IMG/VR virus record: IMGVR_UViG_3300024358_000073
Span: 1-20,439 of that record
Reading direction: 5' to 3' (one strand)
Length of the DNA: 20,439 bases
From: a virus
In this document: positions 1 through 7,161 of the stretch, one piece after another
Layout: every line of letters begins with the position of its first letter
Numbering within the stretch: position 1 is the first letter of the stretch
Notes under the pieces: model-generated
Told to the model about the DNA's origin: nothing
Seen by the model: the letters and a program-made list of their open reading frames with translations, nothing else
Databases searched by the model: none
Program-made: the position numbers and the translations under genes

Positions 1-1
1 C

Positions 2-532
2 TTTGACATCTCTATCAATGTCGGACTAGGCACAGGAAACAAGCAAGAGCAGATGGCTATGATTGCTGCAGTATTGCAAAAGCAAGAGCAGATTCTAGGC
101 ACACAAGGCTTTAACAACCCATTGGTTAGCTTAACACAATACAGACAGACTTTAGGTCGCTTTATTGAAGCTGCAGGATTTAAGGATTCGACAGAGTTCT
201 TCAAGGAAATCCCACCTGAGTTTGAGCAGATGATTGCACAGCCACAGCCACCACAGCCTGACCCTACAACACAGGCAGTCATGGCACAGGTTCAAGCACA
301 GATTCAGGCTGACCAAATGAGAGCGCAGAATGAGATTCAGGTAGCCCAAGCTAAGGCACAGGCTGATATTGAGTTGCAGAGAGAAAAGGCTGCAGCAGAG
401 ATTCAGCTAAAGCGTGAGAAAGCACAGGCAGACATAGAAATTAAGACAGCCGAGTTCAATGCTGAAGCTAGATTGAAGGCTTTACAGGTAGGCGCAGGAC
501 TTTCTAATACACCAAATATTCCTAATCTATGA
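2..532 (+). CDS. Portal protein, C-terminal part (5' truncated by window)
   Basis: The frame is open from base 2 and reads FDISINVGLGTGNKQEQ before the first in-frame ATG, so the gene enters from outside and neither the ATG at 53 nor the one at 59 should be taken as its start. The 'D-I-x-I-N-V-G-L-G-T-G' segment followed by a Gln-rich helix is characteristic of the C-terminal part of P22/SU10-type portal proteins, the dodecameric ring through which DNA is packaged and ejected. After a Pro/Gln linker (QPQPPQPDP) the last ~95 residues are an unbroken charged Ala/Gln/Lys/Glu helix, which fits the portal barrel or an internal coiled coil. The next gene overlaps its stop codon by ATGA, and scaffold and capsid genes follow, the usual order. 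Family assignment comes from motif recognition, not a search. Confidence 0.82.
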   Translation, partial: FDISINVGLGTGNKQEQMAMIAAVLQKQEQILGTQGFNNPLVSLTQYRQTLGRFIEAAGFKDSTEFFKEIPPEFEQMIAQPQPPQPDPTTQAVMAQVQAQIQADQMRAQNEIQVAQAKAQADIELQREKAAAEIQLKREKAQADIEIKTAEFNAEARLKALQVGAGLSNTPNIPNL

Positions 533-759
533 GCAAACCTGAACAGGCAAACCGATTATTAAACGATGATTTCTTCAAGGAACTTGTAGAAAATCAGAAA
601 GTATTGTATAAAAACAACATATTCAATAGTGCTGAGGATGATGTAGATGGTCGAGAAAAGGCTCTCATCAAATACAGGGCGATTGAAGAATTTGTGGCGA
701 GTATTCAAGCAATAGCTGATGAAAAACAGATTGCAAATAAACGCTGGAAGATTTTGTAA
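529..759 (+). CDS. Small conserved head-module protein, function unknown
   Basis: A 76-residue soluble protein, charged and predicted helical, with no signal peptide or membrane segment. It starts inside the portal stop codon (ATGA overlap at 529-532), so translation is probably coupled. The middle (GREKALIKYRAIEEFVASIQ, about residues 41-60) looks like one amphipathic helix. Small proteins of this size between portal and scaffold genes are common in SU10-like phages, but I cannot assign a role. Position suggests a head-assembly or packaging accessory function; that is inference only. Confidence 0.7.
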   Translation: MSKPEQANRLLNDDFFKELVENQKVLYKNNIFNSAEDDVDGREKALIKYRAIEEFVASIQAIADEKQIANKRWKIL

Positions 760-780
760 ACAACCGAAAGGTATCTAAAA

Positions 781-1770
781 ATGAGTGAAAACACCAATCC
801 GCAAGGAAGTGTAACAGTAAGCCAAGCAGCTAACGCATTTTTGTCTTTGATGGACTCACCTACTGAGGAAGCTCAACAGGCTCAACCAGAGGTAGACCAA
901 CAAGAACCAGTAGAGATGGAAGCCGAGCAATCGGAAGAAGTCGAAGCCAGTTCAGAGGACTACACAGATGAAAGTGCGGAAGAAACTGAATACCAAGAAG
1001 AAGAACCCGAAGAAACCCCTACTTATCGTGTCAAAGTAGACAATGAGGAAGTAGAGGTCACTCTTGACGAGCTTCTACAAGGTTACAGTCGCACAAAGGA
1101 TTACACCAAGAAAACTCAGGCTTTGGCAGAAACTCGTAAGGCTATTGAAGCCGAGAAAGCGAGAATCGAAGAAGCTAAACAGTTGCGAGATACCTATGCT
1201 CAAAGGCTTCAGGTAATTGAGGAGATGCTCAGTCAGGGTGATGACAAAGAGAATCTTGCTGAATTAAAGGAAACAGACCCTATTGGCTATGCCATTAAGG
1301 TTGCCGAAAGAGCAGAAAAGGAAAAGCAACTTCAAGCTGTTCAAGCTGAAAGACAGCGCCTAGTGCAACAACAGCAGCAAGAGCAACAAGAGGTGCTTAA
1401 GCAACATTTGGCAAGTGAAGCGCAAAAGCTCAAGGAGTGGATTCCTGAGTTTAGAGACGAAGCGAAGGCAGAAGTAGCTCGTAGGCAGATTAAAGAGTAT
1501 GCGAAATCTATAGGTTTCACAGACCAAGAGCTTGCGAATGTATACGATGCACGAGCAGTCCAAACGCTCTACAAAGCCATGCAGTATGAAAAGCTAGTAA
1601 AAGGCAAGGGTGTAGCTACTAAGAAGGTAGCCGAAGCGCCTAAGACTTTGAAGGCTGGAACTTCAAATCCACAGAGTTCCGAAAAGGATGCAGTTAAGAA
1701 GGATTTCCAAAAGTTGAAATCAACTGGTAAGAAAGCCGATGCTGCGAAATTATTTGAACGATTTATTTAA
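781..1770 (+). CDS. Capsid scaffolding protein
   Basis: 329 residues. Residues ~25-80 are extremely acidic (dense Glu/Asp) and probably disordered. A conserved block around 82-113 contains YRVKVDNEEVEVTLDELLQG and then YSRTKDYTKKTQ, a signature I recognise from podophage scaffold proteins. Residues ~114-215 form a long coiled coil containing a Gln-rich run near 192-205, and the C-terminus is basic (many Lys), as expected for a scaffold that binds the inside of the capsid shell. It would chaperone procapsid assembly and leave before or during DNA packaging. It lies between portal and major capsid genes with an AAAGG-type ribosome binding site before the ATG. The only uncertainty is whether a protease activity is included; no catalytic motif is visible. 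Confidence 0.85.
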   Translation: MSENTNPQGSVTVSQAANAFLSLMDSPTEEAQQAQPEVDQQEPVEMEAEQSEEVEASSEDYTDESAEETEYQEEEPEETPTYRVKVDNEEVEVTLDELLQGYSRTKDYTKKTQALAETRKAIEAEKARIEEAKQLRDTYAQRLQVIEEMLSQGDDKENLAELKETDPIGYAIKVAERAEKEKQLQAVQAERQRLVQQQQQEQQEVLKQHLASEAQKLKEWIPEFRDEAKAEVARRQIKEYAKSIGFTDQELANVYDARAVQTLYKAMQYEKLVKGKGVATKKVAEAPKTLKAGTSNPQSSEKDAVKKDFQKLKSTGKKADAAKLFERFI

Positions 1771-1781
1771 AGGATTTAGAA

Positions 1782-2732
1782 ATGCCTACATTTACAAGAT
1801 ATGATGCGGTTGGCGCTCGTGAAGACCTGACCGATGTAATTTATAACATCAGCCCACAAGACACTCCAATTATGTCTTCTATCGGCAAGACCAAAGCTAC
1901 TGCTGTTTACCATGAGTGGCAGACAGACAGCTTGGCTGCTGTAGATACAGCTAACGCTTTAGTTGAAGGTGCTGATGCTTCTGCTGCTACATTGTCACCA
2001 ACTACTCGTATTGGTAACTACACACAAATCGTGGGTAAGACAATTCAAGTTTCAGGTACTTTGGAAGCTGTAGACAAAGCTGGTCGTAAGTCAGAAAAGG
2101 CTTACCAATTAGCTAAGGCTTCTGCTGAACTCAAGCGTGACATCGAAGGCATCATTACTGCTAACCAAGGTCAAACTGCTGGTACTAGCTCATCTGCTCG
2201 TAAGATGGGTTCTTTGTTGTCTTACATCAAGACCAACACAAACAAAGGTTCAGGTACAACTGCTGGTGCAGACCCTACAACTATCGGTGTATCTACTCGT
2301 ACAGATGGTACAACTCGTACATTCCAAGAGTCTATGCTCAAGGATGTAGTTGCTAAGGTATTTACTTCAGGTGGCACACCTTCAGTATTGATGGTTTCTC
2401 CTGCTCTCAAGCAAGTTGTTTCAGGCTTTACTGGCTTGGCTCAACATCGCTATAACAGCAATGCCAATGGCAATGTAACTATCCTAGCTGGTGCTGATAT
2501 GTACGCATCTGACTTCGGTGTGTTGCAAGTTGTTCCTAACCGCTTTATGCGTACTCGTGATGCTTTGGTACTCGACCCTGAGTATGCAGCACTCGCATAT
2601 TTGCGCCCATTCCAAACTAACGAATTGGCTAAGACTGGTGACTCTGAGAAGACACAAATCTTGGCTGAATTGACTTTGGAAGTTAAGAACGAAGCTGCTC
2701 ATGGCGGTATCTTCGACTTGTCAGCAAGCTAA
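1782..2732 (+). CDS. Major capsid protein (SU10-type, HK97 fold)
   Basis: 316 residues beginning MPTFTRYDAVGAREDLTDVI. The N-terminal segment with 'NISPQDTPIMSSIGK' and the following 'EWQTDSLA' is typical of the SU10 major capsid family (DUF5309), which adopts the HK97 fold. Later segments (IVGKTIQVSGT, AELKRDIEG, KMGSLLSYI, ETAAHGGIFD-like end) also match my memory of the family. Codon use is noticeably biased to GCT, GGT, CGT, ACT and AAG compared with neighbouring genes, as expected for the most highly expressed virion protein. An AAAGGA ribosome binding site overlaps the end of the scaffold gene. A strong intrinsic terminator follows 17 bases after the stop, so capsid transcripts may end there at higher abundance than downstream messages. 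Confidence 0.9.
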   Translation: MPTFTRYDAVGAREDLTDVIYNISPQDTPIMSSIGKTKATAVYHEWQTDSLAAVDTANALVEGADASAATLSPTTRIGNYTQIVGKTIQVSGTLEAVDKAGRKSEKAYQLAKASAELKRDIEGIITANQGQTAGTSSSARKMGSLLSYIKTNTNKGSGTTAGADPTTIGVSTRTDGTTRTFQESMLKDVVAKVFTSGGTPSVLMVSPALKQVVSGFTGLAQHRYNSNANGNVTILAGADMYASDFGVLQVVPNRFMRTRDALVLDPEYAALAYLRPFQTNELAKTGDSEKTQILAELTLEVKNEAAHGGIFDLSAS

Positions 2733-2748
2733 TTGTTGAAGTAGAATT

Positions 2749-2773
2749 GGGGTGGGGAAACTCACCCCTTTTT
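2749..2773 (+). terminator. Intrinsic terminator behind the capsid gene
   Basis: GGGGTGGG (2749-2756), loop GAAA (2757-2760, a GNRA tetraloop), CTCACCCC (2761-2768), then five T (2769-2773). The stem is 8 bp with one G-T wobble and nearly all GC. It lies 17 bases after the capsid stop and no obvious promoter follows before the next gene, so it is probably leaky and sets a step-down in transcript level after the capsid gene. Confidence 0.85.
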
Positions 2774-2778
2774 CTTAT

Positions 2779-2784
2779 AAGGAG
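2779..2784 (+). promoter_or_regulatory. Shine-Dalgarno AAGGAG that decides a TTG start
   Basis: AAGGAG sits six bases before TTG at 2791. It lies downstream of the terminator stem and selects the TTG over the in-frame GTG at 2752, which falls inside the terminator hairpin and has no ribosome binding site. Confidence 0.8.
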
Positions 2785-2790
2785 AGGAAA

Positions 2791-3114
2791 TTGTCTAAAT
2801 TAGGCAATCTCGGCAACAATAAGACAGCCTACGCTGATGGCGATGGCGGACTAATTATTGAGACTAAAGTAGACCTTAGCGACTTTATCGCTGAGACACA
2901 AGCTCAATATAAGAATAGAAGTGGTAGCACAGGATGGGGAGATAACCCACTTGATGAACGCAATAAGATTGCTACCATACCACCTGAAATCATAGAAGAC
3001 TTGAATCGTAAAGGCATCATGCGTGGCTACTTTATCGTAGACGAGCCAGCCATGAAGCGATGGTTAAACGACCCGATTAATCAAGTATTCCGTACTAGGG
3101 GTGGAAAAGTTTGA
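2791..3114 (+). CDS. Capsid-proximal conserved protein, function unknown
   Basis: With the TTG start at 2791 the product is 107 residues (SKLGNLGNNKTAYADGDGG after Met). An upstream in-frame GTG (2752) would lie within the terminator stem and add 13 residues of unlikely sequence, so I reject it. The C-terminal half (NKIATIPPEIIEDLNRKGIM, about residues 60-79, then GYFIVDEPAMKRWLNDP and a final FRTRGGKV) is a conserved pattern I associate with small proteins found next to SU10-type capsid genes. No catalytic motif, signal or membrane segment is seen. It may be a minor head or decoration protein, judged only from position. Its stop overlaps the next start (TTGA). Confidence 0.7.
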   Translation: MSKLGNLGNNKTAYADGDGGLIIETKVDLSDFIAETQAQYKNRSGSTGWGDNPLDERNKIATIPPEIIEDLNRKGIMRGYFIVDEPAMKRWLNDPINQVFRTRGGKV

Positions 3115-3737
3115 AAACAGTTGCTATTTGCATACCTGCTAGAGGGCAGATGGAAGTAGGAACTGCTTTTGATTTAGCTCGGATGGTCAATCATGTAGCC
3201 CGAAAAGGTGAAATACAGGTCAATCTGTATACATCTATGGGAACTCTGATATTTGACCAAAGAAACAATATGGTGGAATCAGCCCTAGAAGAAGGTGCTG
3301 ATTATGTGCTTTTTATAGATGCAGATATGCGCTTTCCAAAAGATACGCTAGAAAGGCTTATATCGCACGATAAGGGCATTGTTGGGGTTAATGCTACTAC
3401 TAGGTCAGTTCCAGTAAAAGCGACTGCCAAGCACCTTATAATCGATTCTGATGGCACTTGTAATTGGAAACAGATTAGCTCTAAGAATAAGACAGGTTTA
3501 CAGATGGCTGATGGTATCGGCTGTGGGGTCATGTTAATTAGCAGAGAAACCCTAGAAAAGATAGAGAAACCTTGGTTCTTTTTTGAGTTATTACCTGAAA
3601 ACAAGCTATTAGGCGAAGATATTTACTTCTGTGTCAAAGCTAAAGATGTAGGAATTGACACATTTATAGACCATGATTTATCACAAGAGATAGGTCATGT
3701 TGGCTCATACACTTACGGATGGCATGACATATCATGA
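3111..3737 (+). CDS. GT-A fold glycosyltransferase (GT2/Anp1-like)
   Basis: 208 residues from a TTG start that overlaps the previous stop. The N-terminus AICIPARGQ is the first beta strand of a nucleotide-sugar-binding Rossmann-like fold. VLFIDADMRF (67-76) carries the DxD metal-binding motif D70-A-D72. GVNATTRSVPVKA (92-104) follows as in related phage enzymes, and a GED motif (169-171) and a late GHVGS (195-199) provide the likely catalytic acid and metal-binding His. It should transfer a sugar from an activated donor, cytosolically during infection. It lies between head and adaptor genes, so a virion protein is a plausible acceptor, but DNA or a host glycan cannot be excluded. Donor and acceptor cannot be read from the sequence. 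Confidence 0.8.
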   Translation: MKTVAICIPARGQMEVGTAFDLARMVNHVARKGEIQVNLYTSMGTLIFDQRNNMVESALEEGADYVLFIDADMRFPKDTLERLISHDKGIVGVNATTRSVPVKATAKHLIIDSDGTCNWKQISSKNKTGLQMADGIGCGVMLISRETLEKIEKPWFFFELLPENKLLGEDIYFCVKAKDVGIDTFIDHDLSQEIGHVGSYTYGWHDIS

Positions 3738-4354
3738 GTTTTACTAACTATTCAGCACTACAGACTACGATAGCTAACTATCTAGGTAGAACTGACTTAA
3801 CCAGTCAGATTCCTACTTTTATCCAGTTGGCTGAAACTCGACTAGCTCGACAGTTGCGTACTCGCTTGATGCTCAAGTCTGCGACTGCGACCATGACAGG
3901 TGGCGATAATCGTGTAGCTGTGCCAACTGACTTCATGGAATTACGGGATTTACATATCCAAGGCAACCCTAGGATTCCTGTGACTTATCTGTCTCCTAGC
4001 AATTTCACAAGAAATGCTAGGGCAGAGGAGTCGGGAAGACCTGTGTTTTATACAGTATTGCAGACAGAGTTTGAGTTTGCGCCTATTCCTGATGATGCGT
4101 ATGTGTTAGAGATTCTTTACTATGCAAAGCCAGCTTTACTAAGTGGTTCTAATACATCGAATGTATTTTTGGCTAACTATCCTGATGCTTTACTTTATGG
4201 CTCTTTGATGGAAGCCGAGCCTTACCTGATTAACGATGCAAGAGTTCAGCTTTGGGCTTCTATGTACGACAGAGCAGTCACTAACATCAATGATTCTGAC
4301 GAAAACTCAGAATATTCAGGTGTACCATTAACAATGAAATTAGCTACTCAATAA
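3734..4354 (+). CDS. Head-tail adaptor protein (SU10/gp4-like)
   Basis: 206 residues, started by an ATGA overlap with the glycosyltransferase. The N-terminus MSFTNYSALQTTIANYLGR and the segment IPTFIQLAETRLARQLRTR are highly typical of SU10-type adaptor proteins, helical proteins that ring the base of the portal and provide the platform for tail assembly. VAVPTDFMELRDL, GRPVFYTV and EFAPIPDDAYVLEILYY continue the family pattern in order. The C-terminal helix (YPDALLYGSLMEAEPYL...) matches the portal-contacting helix. Position directly upstream of tail genes supports the assignment. Confidence 0.82.
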   Translation: MSFTNYSALQTTIANYLGRTDLTSQIPTFIQLAETRLARQLRTRLMLKSATATMTGGDNRVAVPTDFMELRDLHIQGNPRIPVTYLSPSNFTRNARAEESGRPVFYTVLQTEFEFAPIPDDAYVLEILYYAKPALLSGSNTSNVFLANYPDALLYGSLMEAEPYLINDARVQLWASMYDRAVTNINDSDENSEYSGVPLTMKLATQ

Positions 4355-4363
4355 GGATTAATC

Positions 4364-4750
4364 ATGGCTGAAATGTCAAATTATTTGGAAAATGCGCTAA
4401 TTAACGCAACTCTCCGCAACACAGCTTATACAAGCCCTTCTACTGTTTATGTCGGTCTGTTTACTTCTGACCCTACAGATGCAGGTTCAGGCACAGAGGT
4501 ATCAGGTGGCTCTTATGCTCGTGTAGCAGTAACTTTTGGCGCACCTTCTAATGGCGCTTCAACAAACTCTGCTGCAGTTGAATTCCCACAGGCTACAGGC
4601 GATTGGGGAACAATCACCCATATCGGTATCTTGGATGCAAGTTCAAGCGGTAATTTGTTGTATCACACAGCTTTGGATAACTCTAAGGTTATTCAGACTG
4701 GTGATATTTTTAAAATCGCAACAGGTAACCTGAGCGTTACCCTTGCCTAA
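4364..4750 (+). CDS. Small beta-rich virion protein of a widespread phage family
   Basis: 128 residues. The sequence begins with a short helix (MSNYLENALINATL) and then 'TAYTSPSTVYVGLFTSDPTD', 'GGSYARVAVTFGAPSN', 'VEFPQATGDWGTITHIGI' and 'GNLLYHTALDNSKVIQTGD', ending GNLSVTLA. I recognise this as a common tailed-phage structural protein often annotated as a tail or minor structural protein; the exact role is not known to me. It is Thr/Ser/Gly-rich, without Cys, and looks all-beta after the first helix. TAAGGATT supplies the ribosome binding site before ATG 4364. The next gene's ATG uses the last A of its TAA stop. Confidence 0.75.
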   Translation: MAEMSNYLENALINATLRNTAYTSPSTVYVGLFTSDPTDAGSGTEVSGGSYARVAVTFGAPSNGASTNSAAVEFPQATGDWGTITHIGILDASSSGNLLYHTALDNSKVIQTGDIFKIATGNLSVTLA

Positions 4751-5712
4751 TGCCATTAACACTAGAGCAGTTAGACCAATTTGGTAGCCTAGATGACTTA
4801 CAGTATTCGCTAGACCTAGATTGGTACGAAGATAGGGTTACAGGCAACTGGACACTAGAAGCCATAGATGCTATTGGCTCTATTGACAGTATCAACCTGT
4901 CTTTAGATAGCCCATATTGGAATGGTCTAACTGTTTATTTCTACAACCCAGCAAGTGTAACAGCCAATGCAAGTGTTGTTGCAGATGCCTACAGAGAGCG
5001 TAATGCTTCAGGCTCAATCACAGGAAATGCGACTGTAACTGCAACACCTACAAGAATCCTATTCTTCTCAGGTGCTATTACTGCTAACGCTCAGGTTGAA
5101 GGCTACGCAAACGCTATATTTGGTGGCACAGGCTCGATTACGAGCAATGCTACTGTATCGGCTAACGGAATAAGAATAAGAGAATCTAGTGGCTCTATAA
5201 CAGGTTTAGCGACTGTTTCTGCAATAGCCTATAGAGAGTTGTTTGGTGCAGGTGCTATTACAGGGTTTGCAACAGTTACAGCCAATGGTGCTAGGGTATT
5301 ATCAGGCTCAGGGTCAATTACATCTTCTGCAACAGTTACAGCAGATTCAGTAAGAATCAGGACAGGAAGTGGAAATGTTAATGGATTATGCACAGTTACA
5401 GCGCTTGGTGGAGTCGAATATTCGGGTACAGCAGATATTAGCGCAATCGCAACAGTATCTTGCACAGCAAATGCAGTATTCTCAGCATCTAGCGCAATTG
5501 TATGTACAGGCACTATTACTTGTTTAGGCAATATCATTGGAGACAACTGGACTCCTGAAACACCTGAAACAGAGTCTTGGGCAGATGTAACACCTGAGAA
5601 TCCTAACTGGACAGAAATACCAGCTAGTAACGATTCTTGGACACAGATAGCAGCAAGCACAGGGACATGGAATCAAGTTCCTAGCAACAATAATTCATGG
5701 GTGAATAATTAA
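4750..5712 (+). CDS. Repeat-built virion protein (20-aa beta repeats plus 10-aa Trp repeats)
   Basis: 320 residues with three kinds of internal repeat. Residues 4-22 (TLEQLDQFGSLDDLQYSLD) recur at 35-53 (TLEAIDAIGSIDSINLSLD). Residues ~71-260 are about nine and a half tandem repeats of exactly 20 residues, consensus T-[GS]-x-A-T-V-[TS]-A-x-x-x-R-x-x-x-x-[SG]-G-[SA]-I, with no insertions. The tail has six Trp residues at 267, 277, 287, 297, 307 and 317, each in S/N-W-T-x-I/V-type units. There is no signal peptide and no enzyme motif. It sits between the adaptor region and the nozzle gene, so it is most likely a tail or appendage component; a beta-solenoid-like fold for the 20-aa repeats is inference. 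I do not recognise a named family. Confidence 0.75.
   Translation: MPLTLEQLDQFGSLDDLQYSLDLDWYEDRVTGNWTLEAIDAIGSIDSINLSLDSPYWNGLTVYFYNPASVTANASVVADAYRERNASGSITGNATVTATPTRILFFSGAITANAQVEGYANAIFGGTGSITSNATVSANGIRIRESSGSITGLATVSAIAYRELFGAGAITGFATVTANGARVLSGSGSITSSATVTADSVRIRTGSGNVNGLCTVTALGGVEYSGTADISAIATVSCTANAVFSASSAIVCTGTITCLGNIIGDNWTPETPETESWADVTPENPNWTEIPASNDSWTQIAASTGTWNQVPSNNNSWVNN
4960..5529 (+). repeat. Nine and a half in-frame 60-bp coding repeats
   Basis: Codes for the 20-residue repeats (protein residues 71-260). Blocks begin TANASVV, TGNATVT, TANAQVE, TSNATVS, TGLATVS, TGFATVT, TSSATVT, NGLCTVT, SAIATVS and VCTGTIT, each exactly 60 bases after the last. DNA copies have diverged, but pieces such as GCAACAGTTACAGC are shared between copies. 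Confidence 0.9.
5545..5709 (+). repeat. 30-bp coding periodicity placing Trp every 10 residues
   Basis: TGG codons fall at protein residues 267, 277, 287, 297, 307 and 317, each preceded by Ser, Asn or Thr and often followed by T-x-[IV]-x-A/P-S. The array runs to the stop codon and begins directly after the 20-aa repeats end. Confidence 0.88.
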
Positions 5713-7161
5713 ATGGCAAACCAAAGAATAACTTTCGGAGAATGGCTACCTGACCAACCGTCGGTCACAGGTGCATTAATGGCAGCTAATAATGTTTACT
5801 CTAGAGCTATTGGCTATGGTGGTATTCCTTTGGCAGTCGATTACTCACAAAATGCTTCTGAGCCACTAAACAATGTGGTGGCTGGTAAAAACCCTGATGG
5901 AAGCACTACAGTATTCGCAGGAAGTCAGACTAATCTATACAAGCTAGACTCTACTGATATGACTCTAGATGATGTATCAGGCACTACTTACGCTACTCCT
6001 GTAGACCAAAGATGGCGCTTTACACAGTTTGGCAACAGAATTATTGCTGCTAACGGATATGACAAATTACAGGGTTGGCTACTAGGAACTTCGACTGCTT
6101 TTGCAGATTTAGCTGCTGATGCGCCTACTGCTCGGTATGTCACAGTAGTTCGAGACTTTGTGGTTTCAGGACATATCGGTACTGCTTACCCATTTAGAGT
6201 CCAATGGTCAGGCATTAACAATGAGACATCTTGGACTCCTAGTGCTACGACACAGGCTGACTTCCAAGAGATTCCTGATGGTGGCTCTATCGTAGGTGTT
6301 ACAGGTGGTGAATTTGGTCTAATCTTGATGGATAGGTCAATCTATCGCATGACTTATGTCGGTAGCCCATTGGTATTCCAGTTTGACAATATCTCAAGAA
6401 ATCTAGGTTGCTACGAAGCTAATTCAGTTATCCAGTATCAGGGTACGACTTTCTTCCTAGCAGACGATGGTTTCTATGCCTGTGATGGACAGACTGTAGT
6501 GTCAATCGGTGGCGAAAAGGTAGACAGATACTTCTTTAAGGATGTAGACGAAGAATACCTGTTCAATATGTCTGCTGCTATCGACCCTATTAAAAACCTA
6601 GTTATTTGGGCTTATGCGTCTAAAGGGCAAGGTGGAAATGTCAATAAGTTATTGATTTATAACTTCCAAACTAAGAGATGGTCTAGTGGCACTACCAATG
6701 TAACTAAGGTAGCTTCAGCTTCTAGCCCTTCTACAACTTTAGAGGGTTTAGATGCTATTTCTGCTTCTATTGATGCCCTAGGAACTAGCTTTGACTCTCG
6801 CATTTGGCTAGGTGGAAAACTGCTATTTGCAGGGGTCAGAGGAAATAAAATTGTTACATTTACAGGACAGAATTCTACTGCTACAATTCAGACAGGAGAA
6901 TTGTCTCTTGAAAATCGTAAGTCAGCAGTTACTCTTGTTCAGCCTATTGTTGATAATGGTTCTTGTAATGTAGCTGTGTTTTCTAGGGACTTGCTTACGA
7001 CTCAGATTATTTTTGGGTCATCAACCGCAGCAAATTCAGAAAATAGGGTTTCATTGAGAAGCATGGGAAGATACCACTCATTGCAGTTTACCCCTACAGG
7101 CGATAATTGGAATTCAATTATCGGTGCTGATGTAGAACTCGTGCCTATGGGTGGTCGCTAA
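5713..7161 (+). CDS. Tail nozzle / packaged-DNA stabilisation protein (P22 gp10-like)
   Basis: 482 residues, beta-rich, with the family pattern I associate with SU10/P22-type nozzle proteins: an N-terminal 'FGEWLPDQPSVTGALMAANN-VY' segment, 'DGSTTVFAGSQTNLYKLD', 'RWRFTQFGNRIIAANGYDK', 'VVRDFVVSGHI', 'RVQWSGINNETSWTPS' and 'FFLADDGFYACDG'. The repeated short beta strands fit a beta-propeller. Such proteins form the hexameric bottom of the short tail, closing the DNA channel and carrying fibres. It starts one base after the previous stop and its own stop overlaps the next ATG. Length is in the usual 450-500 range. Confidence 0.8.
   Translation: MANQRITFGEWLPDQPSVTGALMAANNVYSRAIGYGGIPLAVDYSQNASEPLNNVVAGKNPDGSTTVFAGSQTNLYKLDSTDMTLDDVSGTTYATPVDQRWRFTQFGNRIIAANGYDKLQGWLLGTSTAFADLAADAPTARYVTVVRDFVVSGHIGTAYPFRVQWSGINNETSWTPSATTQADFQEIPDGGSIVGVTGGEFGLILMDRSIYRMTYVGSPLVFQFDNISRNLGCYEANSVIQYQGTTFFLADDGFYACDGQTVVSIGGEKVDRYFFKDVDEEYLFNMSAAIDPIKNLVIWAYASKGQGGNVNKLLIYNFQTKRWSSGTTNVTKVASASSPSTTLEGLDAISASIDALGTSFDSRIWLGGKLLFAGVRGNKIVTFTGQNSTATIQTGELSLENRKSAVTLVQPIVDNGSCNVAVFSRDLLTTQIIFGSSTAANSENRVSLRSMGRYHSLQFTPTGDNWNSIIGADVELVPMGGR

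Noticed and set aside
38-95. Direct repeat AAGCAAGAGCAGAT occurring twice in the portal gene
   Set aside because: It reflects repeated K-Q-E-Q coding in a helix; nothing else suggests a functional site.
1362-1400. CAA/CAG-rich run in the scaffold gene as a microsatellite
   Set aside because: It is a Gln-rich coiled-coil segment with mixed codons and not a clean repeat.
2752-2790. GTG at 2752 as start of the capsid-proximal gene
   Set aside because: It lies within the terminator stem, has no ribosome binding site, and TTG 2791 has an excellent AAGGAG at six bases.
4151-4170. Hairpin AATACAT-CGA-ATGTATT with T run in the adaptor gene
   Set aside because: Only one GC pair in the stem, so it should be too weak to terminate.
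5229-5660. 143-residue antisense open frame in the repeat gene
   Set aside because: It is a by-product of the repeated codons on the other strand, with no start site or family pattern. The same applies to the antisense frames at 1360-1563, 2222-2410, 2484-2702, 3302-3604, 7173-7403, 13533-13718 and 15528-15803.
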